From contig CM052359.1 in NCBI GenBank assembly GCA_028551475.1, positions 25,607,583 through 25,671,582 of the forward strand: DNA of 64,000 nucleotides, given 5' to 3'. Made by a program: the position numbers and the translations under genes. Under the pieces are notes generated by a model. That model saw only the letters and a list, made by a program, of their open reading frames with translations. It searched no databases and was not told where the DNA came from. How positions within the stretch are numbered: the stretch's first letter is position 1; each line of letters opens with the position of its first letter. Source of the DNA: Casuarina equisetifolia (taxonomy: Eukaryota > Streptophyta > Magnoliopsida > Fagales > Casuarinaceae). This document shows, piece after piece, positions 1-13,017 of the stretch.

Positions 1-99
1 AAGATTACATGTGGAAAACTTTGCTTAACATATCTAGGCTAGTAATTTCTACCAAAGGGAGCTCAAAACTTGGCTTTAGACTTGGTTCCCCGGTTCATT

Positions 100-3000
100 T
101 CATTGAATCTGTTGCTTCAGGGCCTTCAATACTTCTTTGGAAGCCAGCTTTTTTGCTATTCTTTTATGAGCGGATTTAACTGTACGCTTGAAAGAGATCC
201 CATTTGCTACAACCTCTATTGTAATTGAGGTCATACCCTGGTTGCTGGACTTCATGGGTTTCTTCAGTTCATAATTCATTTTTTGGCATAGCTCGTTTAA
301 CTCCTTTGCAGGGTGGGACGTCACTGTTTCAGGAGTAATCAGAGGCTCCAAAAGAGGCATCATACTCTGAAAGACTATCTCCTTTCTGAATCCTGAGTCG
401 ACAAGAATGGCTCCTGCCAATGACTCAATGACATCACCGAGTACCTATCACAAACCAGAAACAATTTGATGATTTATCAAAGTCAAAGAACTTGGAAATG
501 CAGAGGTTTCTAAACCAAAAACAGAAAGATAATGATAAAAGAAGAACCAAAAGGGCCGTGGGGAAAAGGGTGGACATGAAAGAAAGATACCAAGCAGAGA
601 AGAAGAAACAAAACTCTAGCATTAAGTTGAAGGATGAACACAATAATCTAACCTTGGGAAAAGTTGTCTCTGACTCCCATCCAAAAGTTGATTCATTAGA
701 TAACTTATGAAAACTTTTAACAGTCTCGACTATATGCCTGTGGAGTGGTTGTGAGAGATGGAGAATGTGTTTGTGCAGTTCAAACTTTACTGCAGATCGG
801 GCGTAACAATCGTTATTCGTAGTAGCAGATCTCATGTCAGTCAACAATTCTGGTGACAAGCTGGGATATTTACGATAGAAATACATGGTCACGAGAAAAT
901 CTAACACCGAGTCCCCAAGAAATTCAAGTCGCTGCATAAGTAACAAACTGTTAACAACGTCCAGAAGAATAGACTAAAGCATAATTTAAAAAGAAAATAC
1001 AAACATAATTAAATGGCAGAGTTCTTTACCTGATAACTTCTTGGAATCTCCGGAAGCATGTAAGAACCGTGGGTCAGCGCTTCCACTAAAAGAGAGGGAT
1101 CACGGAATGAGTAGTTCAACAGGGACTCCAAATGTCTGACATTAAGAACCTTCTCAGCACGAATTTGGAAGTGCCTCTCATATGGTGTTATTTGAAAATC
1201 TACCTTTATACCCATCCAATCCATAAATAATATGGCTGCCATTTCACCACCTGAGCTAAGAAACGCACCAATAAGTGCTTCAACAACATCAGCAACTCTT
1301 TTACTTTTCATCTTCCTACTTTCCCCAACATAGATTTTTCCTGTACCAAGAAGCAAATCCTCAGTCAATGTGTAACTCCCAGATCTATCTACAGGAATCA
1401 TCCACTTTTTAGGATCAAAGGGCTCATTCCGAATAAATCCCTACAACATGAAGAATGGAAAACATGTCATTGATAATAAAAAAATACAAAGTCATAAGTA
1501 TCATCACACCTAAGCAGTCTAGAAATAGGAGTCACAAATGGAGCTTGAAAACAACCCTAAATCTTTATGTAAATGATAGAATCTAAAGTAGTTAAAGGCC
1601 TAAAAATTTTCTAAAAACAAATCCAATCAATGAAGAGTTTTGGCAGAGTTTTACATGTTTATTCAAACCAGACAAAATTTAAGATCCTTAAGCAACAATA
1701 CTCATACAAAGTGACCATTTATGCTGCCTCTGAATCAGTATCTGATCATCACAGGCGGGCCCATCCCAAAGAACCAACCAAAACTAGTGGATTTCATACA
1801 GTCAATCCTCCCGGTGGATGGAGATACATCACTTTGGAACTGGTCATGCACAAGAGTTCGAAAAGGGAAAGTCCCTGCCTAATCAGGTTCAAGTTCCACT
1901 GGGGTGTTCCAAGGAGAGATGCCCCCCATGGTAGGCATAGCTCCTAGAGATCTACCCAAAGCTGGACTGACACACCAAGGCAACAGATCTAAATGGCTTT
2001 GGTATCATATGTACATATATAGACACACACAAAAAGACTAAACCAGAAGGTTATTAAAAACCATTAGAGAATGGAGATCAACAAGAATGACATGCATGTC
2101 TATACAAGAAAATACAAGCCAAAAGAGAATGACAGACCAATTTGATGTTATTGTCTGCTCCCAAACTCAGAATAAAACCTATTAGGATGTACTTTTACAT
2201 TCAAATATTACATCAACTACATACTAGACTATAAAAATGTAGCTCTTATTAAGGAAGAAAACAAAAACACAAACCATCAATTACTTAAATGCAAAGTCAA
2301 CAACATTCTGGGATTCAATTTGATACAGGATAGAAATGAAGTATAGAATACGAACACTAAAGGCAATACAGAAATATATATTTTAAAAAATGCAACAACA
2401 AATTCATGAGAATCAAAATACAAAGAATTAAGGAAATGGTAAAGAAAAACCATACTGGAAGCTTGCGGTCACATCCAAATTTGCACAGAGCTGCATTAGA
2501 AATTATTTTCTCTCTCTTCATGCTAAGGAAGCCCTCATGTTGATTTTGATAGGTTTTAAAGAGCTGTTGACTAGTAGCATATTTGAGAAAAGAATCTCCA
2601 AGAGTTTCCAAGGATTCCAAGTGGAATGCCTCTTGGCATTTCTTGGTAGTAATTGCTTCCAACACCTGCCGAGAACACAAGTTAAAAAAAGTTCAACATA
2701 CAACTTATGACGGAGATTGGGGACATCTTAATATGCAGTTGATTCATGTCATAGTGAAAGAGAGAGAGGAGAGAGAGAGGCTAGGATCTGCAGTGTGTGA
2801 TATTTCAAAGTCATGTTTCCCACACAACGATAAAGTTACTCGTACTACATCTACTGATACAGCAAATTAAATATATAGAATATCTGTTGCAATACATTAG
2901 ATGCTTAACCTATGAAAGAGCAAATATGCCTAGTATTGTGTAAACGTGGCTAATTGACATTTTTACAGGAAGCAGATACAAGACAGTCACACATGAAACC

Positions 3001-6000
3001 CAATTATCTTCATGAAATGAAACAGGATGTAAATATGTAGTAATACAATATGGACTAGGCAGCACATAAAGATTGACCAAAACACGTGCACAAACTCTAA
3101 GGATTACATACCTTGATGGTTGGAATAACAACATTTTGCGTGCAATGATCCAAATGCATCTTTCTTAAGTTGACAGCTAAAAGCAAAGACTCAAGGCGAT
3201 GCATGATTGAAGGAACAAATGAAAATGTATAAAACGTAGCAATTGATATTGGCGACATGATTATTAAGCAAAGCTCTGGCGGCAACTCCACTGTTGCATT
3301 ACTCGATTCTGGAAAAACAAAATATGTAAGTTTAATATTACAGCATAATACCATCATAGACATATGGAACAATGATAACTAAACTAATGGAAAGTACTGA
3401 AATCCTCAAAAAGAAATATCACAAATCTAATCATTTCAAAAAGCATATTCACGCCAATTTCCTCTGGAGCATCCTAATTCATCTCACTGCCTTCCTCATC
3501 AAAATATCATGATGCACTCCAGATTTTGGGAGCACAACTTCCAGGGGAAAAGAAAGACCAGCTCACATTATTTGTTCTGTACCTTATAAGTGAATATATT
3601 AATTCTAATCCAACATAAATGAATTTAGACAATTTGTTACACAGAACCATGGGAAACGAAAATTTTCTAGTTCTTTTTCAGTAAAATAAATCTGAATTAT
3701 TCCTTTTTTTATACAAGCAACGATAGAAATAGAGGGCAGAGGTGACAATACTCATGCCTGCTTGGACTGAAAGCCTATCCAGGAAAGGTCATGATACATA
3801 ATGGATAAAGATGATTGATTATTTAAGAAATATTTTTGAGACAGTAGAGGCACAAAGAACAAGAACATGCCTAATTGTTTTATGCATGCTTTGCTTGTGC
3901 TATAGAAAGAATGAGAACATAGAACACAAGAAGCCAGGAGATTAAACCTTTGTCTTTCTGTTTTCTGCATCTCTGAAGATGATTTTGCACCTGAAAAACC
4001 CGTCTCCCATTAAGCAATGATTCATGACCAAAACGCAGCTCTATGCCATGCCTGTATTGCAAGGATTCGGATTAGTTAAAATTTAAGATTGCCATAACAT
4101 CCCCACTAAATCAAAGATCAACAAAATCTTTTAATTCTACAGTTAGTAATAATGACATACTTTTCTTTATAGTACTTCCTGTACGTAATGCATCTGCCAT
4201 CCCTGAGCTTCAGAAGTGAGTTCCCATTCAGTCCCAAAATTCCAGTTATGCAGTAAACATATCCATTGTGAGGGGTATAGACCAAAGAATTCCGCAGCAA
4301 GCAAGTGCATACAGAACCATCTTTGGTCTGGATCCTTCGGGCAAAATCCTTGGGTAAAGAACAATTGGAGTGATCTCCAGAAAACTTTTCACGTGAAAGG
4401 AACACAGAATCAACACATTGCCAATCAACCAAGCCTTTGCAAGAGGCTGGAAGCAAAAGATAATCAATCTCAACATTATCTCCCAAAGAATCTCCATCCA
4501 GAAGCTTTTTTAACATACTCAAATTACGATCTATAAGAATTCTCAAAAGAGTCATCTGAAACCTTCTACACAAAAGGACCTGAAAACAAAGTTTTACAAG
4601 CAGAAAAAAAAATTAAAATAATAAAATAATGATAAACTTTAGTTAATAAACCAGTCAAGCAAACAAAGCAAAGCAAAAAAAAAAAAGAAGGATAAATTAC
4701 CAAATCTTGGTCAAGATGAATTACTCCTGCATATTTAAAGCTCACTGTCAGACTACCCCGGTCAACTTCCAAGTCAAAATGCAATCTTCCAACATCAGAG
4801 TCTAGCTCACTTCTCATGAAGAGCAGGATTTCGTGAACGGGAACATCATAGCTAAAGTTCCGCTTCAGCTCAATCAAGTAGCAGTGATACATTATTTTAG
4901 ACTCCTTTAGACGACAACCAACCAATTCAGGTGGGAAGTAACTAGGCTGCTCATCAGTATAAGTACCACTCCCTGTAAATCAAAAAGATTAGCAAAAATC
5001 ACAATTTAAAGATTCAAAAAATGAAGGCCCAGGCAGTAGGAATAGAAGGATAAAGTACAATCAAATTACCATGTTCCTGCACTTCGGCTTCTTCCAAGAC
5101 AATATCTGGAACAAGATAATCTGTCAAAGCACCAATCTTATGAAGTTCCTTACATGCTTCAAGGCATGCAGTCTGCTTCACAATTCTAGGGTTAATATTT
5201 CTTTGCACAACAACCTTCTCCAATGGACAGTTTTTGGGAAGGTATAGAGTGCAAGTACTCGCATCCCACCTTGGAGCTGGTTTAAAATAGCTAGAAGAGA
5301 TAGAATGAAATGAAGTCAGAATGAGGTCAAAGTAATATGAAGATTGGTAGTGAGTAGTAAACTAACCAATCTGAAGGGAGCCGTGAGCAATAAAAGTGTA
5401 TCAAACCAACACTGGAAGTAAGGGTCACAGTTGCTCCCGTCTGTTTAACCCTATAAACTTCTTCCTCGTTTATATCACTTGGAAGAGGCAAGCAAGGAAG
5501 AGAAGCATGACGTAAGGATGCCCTTCTCATAATATCTCCACTAGCAAGATATTTCTCTAGTCGAGATCGAGTTGCTATATCGCCACTGTATATTATCAGA
5601 GGAGATTAGAAGGAAAAAAAAATACTAGAGATTTTTTAAAAGCAGAAACAGAGAGCTAACTTGGTGTTGCAAATTTCAGAAAGAAGCTTTCTACAGCTCT
5701 TCACTGAATGAAATTGTTTAAAAAGGTGTAATGTCGAGAAACATCTAAGAAGCATTACCTCTTCACCATCAATATATAATCAGAATTTTGCATTCTAGCG
5801 CGGCCTCTGGACTGTATAAAACTACAAACAGTGGAAGATGGGTCAAATCTAATCACCAAATTGCAGCTTTGAACATCTAAACCCTCTTCAAGAATTGACG
5901 TTGCAACTATGATGTTCACCTAAAACAGGGTTCACACTCACAATCAGAGAATAAATTTAGCAAGAAAACGCATTTGTGTGAGACTATATGAGCAGAGAAG

Positions 6001-9000
6001 AACATACCATGCCTTTGCGAAATTCCTCCACAATGTCATCCTGTTTCTTCCTTGTCTGGAACTGCAACCCAGAGTTACTTCCTGCAATGTATTTAGACTT
6101 CCAGCTGCCGTACTTGGGAAGCAACTCATTTAATAGATGGTTTAAGACAATGGCTGTAATTACCCTTTCCACAAAGACTATACATCTAATGTCCTTCAAT
6201 TCCCTGCATGACATAAAGAATGCTAACTCATCAACTCTAATTGTCTTAGACAAGTTTAACACAAGATCAAAAAACAAAAAAGTAAAGACCAAGAGGACAG
6301 CAAGGTTTAGGACAGACCATGACCATTAGAGAATTGAGGTTAAGCAACATTCTATACTGAAATTAAGATAAACACCTCAAGTCTAGAAACATGCTGACAG
6401 AGATATGCAACAAATCAAGAAACAATGCCTTTCATCTTTCAAATTAACAATGGGTAAGAAAGATAAATGTTTCCCATGAATACAGGAATGACACTCAAAA
6501 CTTTTAGTAACTTGAGGTGCAAATTTGGAGATAAATGTTTCAAAAAAAAAGCTTGACATGTGTCCCAAAGATAATGCACACTACTGCAATAGTCAAAAAC
6601 ACATTTGAAATGTGTCACAAAGAAAATGAGAATGCACAACATTCCAACCTGTACTCAAGAAGAGATTCAATGAGACAGACTACTTTTGAAGTAACAAGCC
6701 CCCCATCCACGTTGGCTTCAATATTATTACCTATACACCAGTCCGCACTTGATTGTATGAAGGATAGAAAGAAAGAAAGAAAGTAATCAACAAACTGAAA
6801 CTCAAATCAACATCCCTTCAGAAAATAAAGAAGTACCTGATGGAATATAAGTGGCAAATGCATTAAATGCATCCAAGCAGAAACTTTTAACAATTGTCTG
6901 ACCAAGCACATCCAGTTTCCCCCATGAAATTAAGTCAGTGTCGTTGCATATGTCCATTTCATCGCATATGTCCATTTCATCGCATGAGAAGGTCTGTGCA
7001 GCCTGTTACACGCACACACAAACAGTGATGTCCCCTACAGAATTGGCATCGAAAATAGAGCCATGCCAAAAATATAGAAACATAGATTGATTAATACCTT
7101 TAGACTCAGCCAAATACCTAGCTCATCCAAACAGAATATTAAAGCCAAAAACATCTTTTTTATCCTCTTGCTTGAAGCGTCTGTTGCAGATTCTCCAAGG
7201 TCAAGCATTTTCAGCGAGTGTACATGCTGGAAAATCATCTGTCAGCACTCTCAACGAAGCAAAAAGCTGATTGCAACAGTAAAGCGTTGACCAATAGATA
7301 TGCTACAATCATATATGCCAAATGGGGATCACGATTCAATTTTGGAATACGCAGGTTTCAAGCACAATTTATTAGCATGGCAATTTTTTGATACAAAAAA
7401 TAGTCCAACAGCTAAAACGCATTTCCCTTTCAGCCCTTGCCCTGTCCCAGATAAGCCTTATAACAAAGTTTGAAAAGAAACTCAAGAACCATAGTTCCAC
7501 TATGTACATGCATTTTCAGACATGTAGAAGACAACTTAATATTGCAAACACAATATAGATGTCTGAAGGGTGCTAACCTTTTCTCTTAAACTATGCAAGT
7601 CACCAGCTAACTGTTGATATAAGTTAGACTGTATTTCTTTGCACTGATAAAATTTGAACTTTGGAGTTGCAAACGGTGTGACCTTAGCAAGCACTGCTTC
7701 ACTAGCACAGGTATATACCTTGAACCAGCAAGAGAAAAAAAACAGCGTCAATAACTTTGTTCACCCATGAGATCAATTATGATCTCGAGGTATACAAACA
7801 ATAGACAAACACAGCATGAAAGAGGACATTTATACACAAAAGAACAGAAGCAACCTTCGAATTCATCAGAGTCTCAAGTTCGCAAATCTTTTGCCAAAAT
7901 GAGCTTTCTGACTCTCCACCTTCATTAACAGGAAAAGGAAAAAAGGTTTAAAATTAACAACTACAGAACAAAATTACAAGACAATGAAAAACCAGTAAGA
8001 ATTAGTATAAACAATTGTCAAAGGTTACATACTCTTTGTCTTTATTGGGGAAGCAGTCATCCCAAATATTCTAGGAAGATCAGATTTAGAAGAATTCATC
8101 TGACGGTGATAGAACTCCTGAAAACGCATTCCAGTTACTTCAAATATAACAAAATCAAACTTTTAAATGCAACAAGCTATTTATATAATAGGTAATATTA
8201 AAGCTCAATGAGCTTCATTTTCATAATTGGAAGTGACAAAAGACACAATCTGAAAACATCAGGACAATATCCTCCAAAAACAGCCATGCACCATTAAGTA
8301 CAAAAACCTCAACTGTCGTGCTTTTTCCATGTTAAAAACTCGTGAGTAACATCCTTCAGCGAGATGTAGTCTGAAGTGCTATATATTCCACCCTCTTCTA
8401 ACAAGGCCAAGAATGAGTGTTCTGGAAATGATTTAATAACAGCCACCAAAAACATTTAAGACCCACTTTTTTCCGTAAGACTGCAATGAAGTGATTGCAA
8501 AAGGATTACAAGATCCGGTTTCTGCTATACCAGGCTATAATAACCATCCGTCAACAAGACATTGCTCTAAATCATATTTATTTAATCACTTCTTCAAACA
8601 AGGACAAGCCACTATTTGGGAAAACGACGTGACAATAGCCAAGAAAAAAATTTAAGCCACTTCACATATATATGAAAAATCCTAGTGCTAGAGAAACTAT
8701 TGACAGTAAAATCTACACCCACCGTGAATTTACCCATCGCCCTAAGCCCTTCAATATACACACAATATGAGTGCACATCTTCATATCCAGATTTTTGCGG
8801 ACTACTCAATTAGAATACAAATACAAGTGAGATCCAAAAAAAAGTCAAAACGAAACCCTTTTCCCACGCAGCAGAAAAAATTCTTAAATTAAGCTGTTAA
8901 ACATGTTGTATGAGAAAGTTCCAGGAAATAAGCTCGAGTGCATCAACAAGCATTAGGGTGCTAAAGATGACTGTTAAATACAGAAACAAAGAAGATTAGA

Positions 9001-11238
9001 AAGCTTACTGTCATAATGCAAGCATAGGGGTGTTTTCCACGGGCATGGTGGCATTCATCAATTATTAAAACCTTTATCATACTTAGTTTGAAAAAAGAAT
9101 GCCTCAAGCCTTCAAGCAAAATTGCAGGTGTCATCACCAGAACCTGGCAGCAAAGATAAATACAGAACTGTGAATTGTTGTTAGCTAAGTTTCTCCTTTT
9201 CACGGATTAATGAAATCACACACTCATTGGGAGTTAAAATGATCCTTTCACTCCCCATCCCTTGTGTGCGGGTACAGAACACATCGTATGATGGATGGAC
9301 CACTAGCATTGAGGGTGCACATGTGTTACTAATTTAACGAAATTACATAATAAGTTAGTCCAAGAGTACAAGTATTTACAGAACCTTCACCCGCACAATG
9401 AAAACATCTTTCTATTCTAAATTGGTAAGAACGGCACTTATCTGTGGAAACAGCATATAAAGATGTAATTTGTTATCAGAGATTTATTTACAACCCACAT
9501 AGAATGCCTTAAATTCACAGTTCTTGTCGATCACTTAACAAGCACTTCTTAGTGCCTCTTTCAAGTACACTTTACAGAGGCAAAGGAACAAGGAGTTCAT
9601 GTGAATTTCAAAAATTGTGGAATAAAAGATAGGAGAATAAAGATGATACATGCACTTGACGAGGTTACACTACACCATAAACCACAGAGAACCACGGTTA
9701 GAAGCAACATGCCAAACAAAGTTTTATGAAAATCATAGATATTTTACCAACTTAACAGTTTCCGAAAATTTTTTTCTGACTGACAAAGCCAAGCATTGTA
9801 TACTTAAGGAAATTAGTGACAATGATGATTTTGAACAAAACAATTGAAAAAGAAGAAAGCAATGTAGAAATTGCAAACAGACATTTGAATACTAAACGCA
9901 TTGAAATGGCCAGAACCAAATGAAGCATATTCTTCAAAGTTCCTACCTCATTTTTTCCCATTTCTTCCTTCCACACAGTATTACTCCAGAAGTCAACTCC
10001 CATATCTCCACAATACGTGCCCACTTTCAAGTCCGTATGCATTTTCACAGCTTCAGCTTGCTAATAATAACAGACAAAACAAATTAGAAGAAGAAGAAAA
10101 ATGGCATTTTGATTTTCGTCAACAACACCTACTAAATCCTAATTCCAGAATCTCATGTGCAAGTTATACCCTAAATAAAAATTGATAATTCAAAATTTCA
10201 CCTTTACCCGAATCCAACTTTATTTCACTGCTAAGCCTTGAACAGTAAACAATAGTATGCTTTAAAAGCCAAAACCCTGATTTTGGAGAATTCCCATGCC
10301 ATGGATATGCATGAGGCATATGAAGTCCAGAATTATTCCAAATATCCAAAACCATTAAAAACCTCCAAAATTCTTTTGAAATGGTAGATTTGTCATCTAT
10401 AACTAACAACTTGAAACGGTCACCTAAGAATTGAGAAATAAGATGGTAATGTGATGAAACCCGTCAAAAACAAAACTTCCCAGGTTCGTACCACAACTCG
10501 CATAATATACCAATGCCTAATACGTAAATTGAGCGCAAGCAAGAAGAAAATGAGCGGAAGGAAGCAATTGCCATACTTGAGAGACTAAGACAACTTTGGG
10601 AACCAAGAATACTGCAACGAAACGTGAAGGCTTGCGAAGAAGGTGGGCGTAGCTTCGCAGAAGCATGATGGCTATCAGAGTCTTGCCGGAGCCCGTCTCC
10701 AAAAAGACTATAGTGTTCCCCTTGACTGCCATATCCAGTGCTTCAAGCTGATAACTGCAACAAAGACCCGACATTTACTTTCTTGAAAGCATACCCAATA
10801 CATAGAACGTCAAAGAAATATCATCTGGACTGACTCTAACAACCCCTTCTTCAGGACGAAGGTAAATGGAGATTAACCAAAACGGAACAACCAAAACCCA
10901 GTCTTTTTATCATCGCCAGAGCATGGGAAAGAAGATGAGAAACCACCCAACAGATAGACTAAACAACAACAGCTCCCGATTCAGATGATATTAAAGAATT
11001 TCCTTTTAAAAACAATCCATTTGAACAGAGAGCAATGATCCAGTATCGGAGTGATGGAGACATAAAGCAAAATAGATGCTTGGGGAAGAAAGAGTATACT
11101 TTCTGCTCTTTTCTTTTCCTCTATTATCTCATCAACCAAAGAAGAACACTATAGATTTATGAACAACCTTCTTGCGAATGGAAGAGGATCAGCATATAGT
11201 TGTTGGGAACTGTCTATTTCCATAGAAACCGGTTCCAT
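100..11238 (-). CDS. DCL2: Dicer-like protein 2 (DCL2), complete, 22 coding exons, 1399 aa
   Basis: Ribonuclease III that cuts long dsRNA into about 22-nt siRNAs for antiviral defence and secondary siRNA production. Exons read on the minus strand: 11168-11238, 10577-10754, 9947-10060, 9009-9143, 8033-8117, 7855-7919, 7578-7718, 7098-7226, 6837-7002, 6649-6730, 6008-6203, 5759-5919, 5367-5585, 5070-5290, 4701-4972, 4161-4579, 3948-4051, 3112-3308, 2456-2665, 1030-1440, 653-931, 100-444. They sum to 4200 nt in one open frame; Arabidopsis DCL2 is about 1388 aa. Domains: Walker A GSGKT (45-49), DECH box (150-153), GMTAS (185-189), QSRGRAR motif VI (490-496), Dicer-dimerisation domain (about 530-620), PAZ (about 740-890), RNase IIIa signature with LETLGDS (1004-1010), RNase IIIb signature RLEFLGDS (from 1193), C-terminal dsRBD. 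The start at 11238 opens MEPVSMEI, like other DCL2 N-termini. The 7226 acceptor is the least certain boundary; 7238 is an in-frame alternative. Confidence 0.95.
1741..1995. other. Richer-GC island inside the large DCL2 intron 1441-2455
   Basis: This part of the 1015-bp intron is clearly less AT-rich than its surroundings and has long stretches with few stops on both strands. I recognise no protein or tRNA-derived SINE box in it. It may be an old inserted fragment. The rest of the intron shows nothing notable. Confidence 0.3.
3131..3152 (-). promoter_or_regulatory. Probable miR1515 target site in DCL2 exon 18
   Basis: The plus strand here, antisense to the DCL2 mRNA, reads acattttgcgtgcaatgatc plus two bases. 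From memory this matches soybean miR1515 at about positions 2-20, with mismatches only at the ends. miR1515 is reported to target DCL2 in legumes and occurs in citrus. The site covers about codons 972-979, just before the RNase IIIa domain. The match is read by eye; the miRNA sequence is recalled, not looked up. Confidence 0.65.
6946..6981 (-). repeat. 18-bp perfect tandem duplication inside DCL2 exon 9
   Basis: The unit gcatatgtccatttcatc occurs twice in a row at 6946-6963 and 6964-6981. It is a multiple of three, so it repeats a six-residue acidic stretch (ICDEMD-type) in the protein without breaking the frame. It lies in the variable linker between the two helicase halves, near residues 315-327. 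Confidence 0.9.
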
Positions 11239-12040
11239 AGCTTGTCTAGTTCTCTCTGCACCACCATTGATCAAAACAAACCAATGAGTCCCAAAACACT
11301 TACACATTCCAATAAAAAGATCAAAATCCATAACATTACAGATAAAAAAAAATGGATAGATATTCCATAATATAAACCGATGCCAAAGTTGAGAACCCCA
11401 AAACTCACTTTACTTAAAGAGGTGGGACTGAAGCTAAGAACTCCAAACAGTACGACAATGGACGAGAAAGTCTCAAAGTACTTTAAGAAACAAGTGCGGG
11501 GTGGAGAAGCAAGCAGCTGCAAAGCTACACTATATATACGAGCACACACGGAAAATTTAGAGTCCCTTCTCGTGGAAGCTACTTGTTCAACAAGGATTGA
11601 AAAAAAAGGCTTGTTATAAGAATGAAAGGACTGCATACCCCCACAGTCTTTGTCCAGACCCCACAAAAAGGTGGTTTTCTGAGGATCGACAGCTTTTCGG
11701 GCCACCGCCACGATTCTTCTCCTTTTCACATCAAGAAGTTAATTCGTTTCCTAGAAACTTACCCCTTCCCTCTTCTAGAAATTGGATTTTTATGCCAATT
11801 TCAAATTCAAAATTTAGGTCAATCATCCAACTTGTGCGTCGTGGCCACGCGTCATCGGGAGGCTACCATCAGCTATCTGCATCGTGTGGTGATCAATCGG
11901 CCACGACACGTACGGTGGCACTACGAGTTTCCTTCGCCACCGCCACGTCCCCGTGGCCGGAGCGAAAAGCTAGTGGATGCACCACGCTCCGGCGTACATG
12001 TCAACAAATAAGCAGCCATTGCGTGCACTAATTATGAAAA
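11239..12040 (-). promoter_or_regulatory. DCL2 5' UTR and promoter side
   Basis: Upstream of the DCL2 start. 11830-12000 is a short GC-richer island with several ACGT-core motifs: CCACGCGTC near 11845, GACACGTACGG near 11905 and GCCACGTCC near 11943. These resemble G-box/ABRE-type elements. Short open frames on the plus strand overlap in two frames and look like a by-product of composition. No transcription start was determined. A poly-A run follows near 12035-12050. Confidence 0.35.
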
Positions 12041-12354
12041 AAAAAAAAAAAACGCGTATTAGTGAAATTGCGTTTTGTGGATCATGTAATGCAAATATGG
12101 TATAATGTGTTTTGGTATTTCTACATTGGACAATTACTTATTGATATGTGAAATATTGTGTGATATTGTTAAATATAAAATGGCACAAAATAACAAATTC
12201 TTATAATTTGAAAAAATATCAAACGAGATACTCATGGCATATATAATGTTGAACAAATGAAAGATTTATACAATACTTTTGTGTAACTCTTCGAGCACAC
12301 TATCTATAGTTTAAATAAAATAAGTGTTTTAACAAATTTTATACATTATAAATT

Positions 12355-13017
12355 GATATAAGGTTTATGTTAAATTTGTTTCGCTTAATACAACCCTTAA
12401 TCTAATATCGTTTAGCATATAAAATGTAACAATCCTGCTATATGACATGTTAAATTTACTAGTTGAAAATTTTAGTTTACCGTTAAGTCAAAAGAACTAT
12501 CCCTTTATTTATTATTTGTATCAAAAAATAAAAATTAAAGTTATTAAATAATATTAAATTTGTTTCATTTGATATAACCATTGGCCTAATATGACTTATA
12601 TCCAAAAACAACAACAAAAGTAAAGAATCAAACCCAACTTGTGCTGTTTGGATTTAGAAGCACAGGCATTACTACACGTGTTTAAATGCTTTTATAATCA
12701 AGTTAAGGGCAAGTTAAAGATGATATTAAGGTTCATATTAAACTTGTTTAACTCAATATAACTTTCAGTTTAATATCACTTAATATATAAAAACAAGAAT
12801 CCTACTATATGACTTGTTGGATTTAGTTTTGGCTTACTATTAAGTCAAGGGAATTTTGGTTCATTTAATATAATCTTTAATCTAATATCGCTAATATCCA
12901 AAAACAAAAACAAAAAGTAAGGAATCAAACCAAGCATGTGCTGTTTGGATTTAGAATAGGGTAAGTAAAGGCATTACTGCACAAATTTAGATACTATCAT
13001 AATCAAGTTGAGGATGA
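12355..13017. repeat. Two diverged tandem copies of an AT-rich repeat of about 300-360 bp
   Basis: Copy 1 spans about 12355-12716 and copy 2 about 12719-13017. Shared landmarks in the same order are aatcctRctatatgac, the ttaagtcaa block, atatccaaaaacaa, gtgctgtttggatttagaa, ggcattactRcac and ataatcaagtt. Copy 1 carries extra AT-rich sequence in its middle. No coding capacity, LTR or terminal inverted repeat was seen, so the class is unknown. Confidence 0.7.

Noticed and set aside
434..946. Long minus-strand reading frame of 170 codons continuing past the DCL2 exon
   Set aside because: Only 653-931 is coding. The remainder runs through the donor site into the intron, and the next exon restores the family sequence.
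5661..5710. Possible extra DCL2 exon between 5586 and 5758
   Set aside because: Joining 5759 directly to 5585 gives the family's MVKSGD-type junction in frame; including this piece introduces a stop.
6731..6747. Longer version of DCL2 exon 10 with an acceptor near 6748
   Set aside because: It gives the wrong phase after exon 9 and creates a stop. The acceptor at 6731-6732 keeps the frame.
11271..12031. Overlapping reading frames of 129-152 codons on both strands upstream of DCL2
   Set aside because: No recognisable domain, two frames open at once, no family similarity. Best explained by composition in the promoter and leader.
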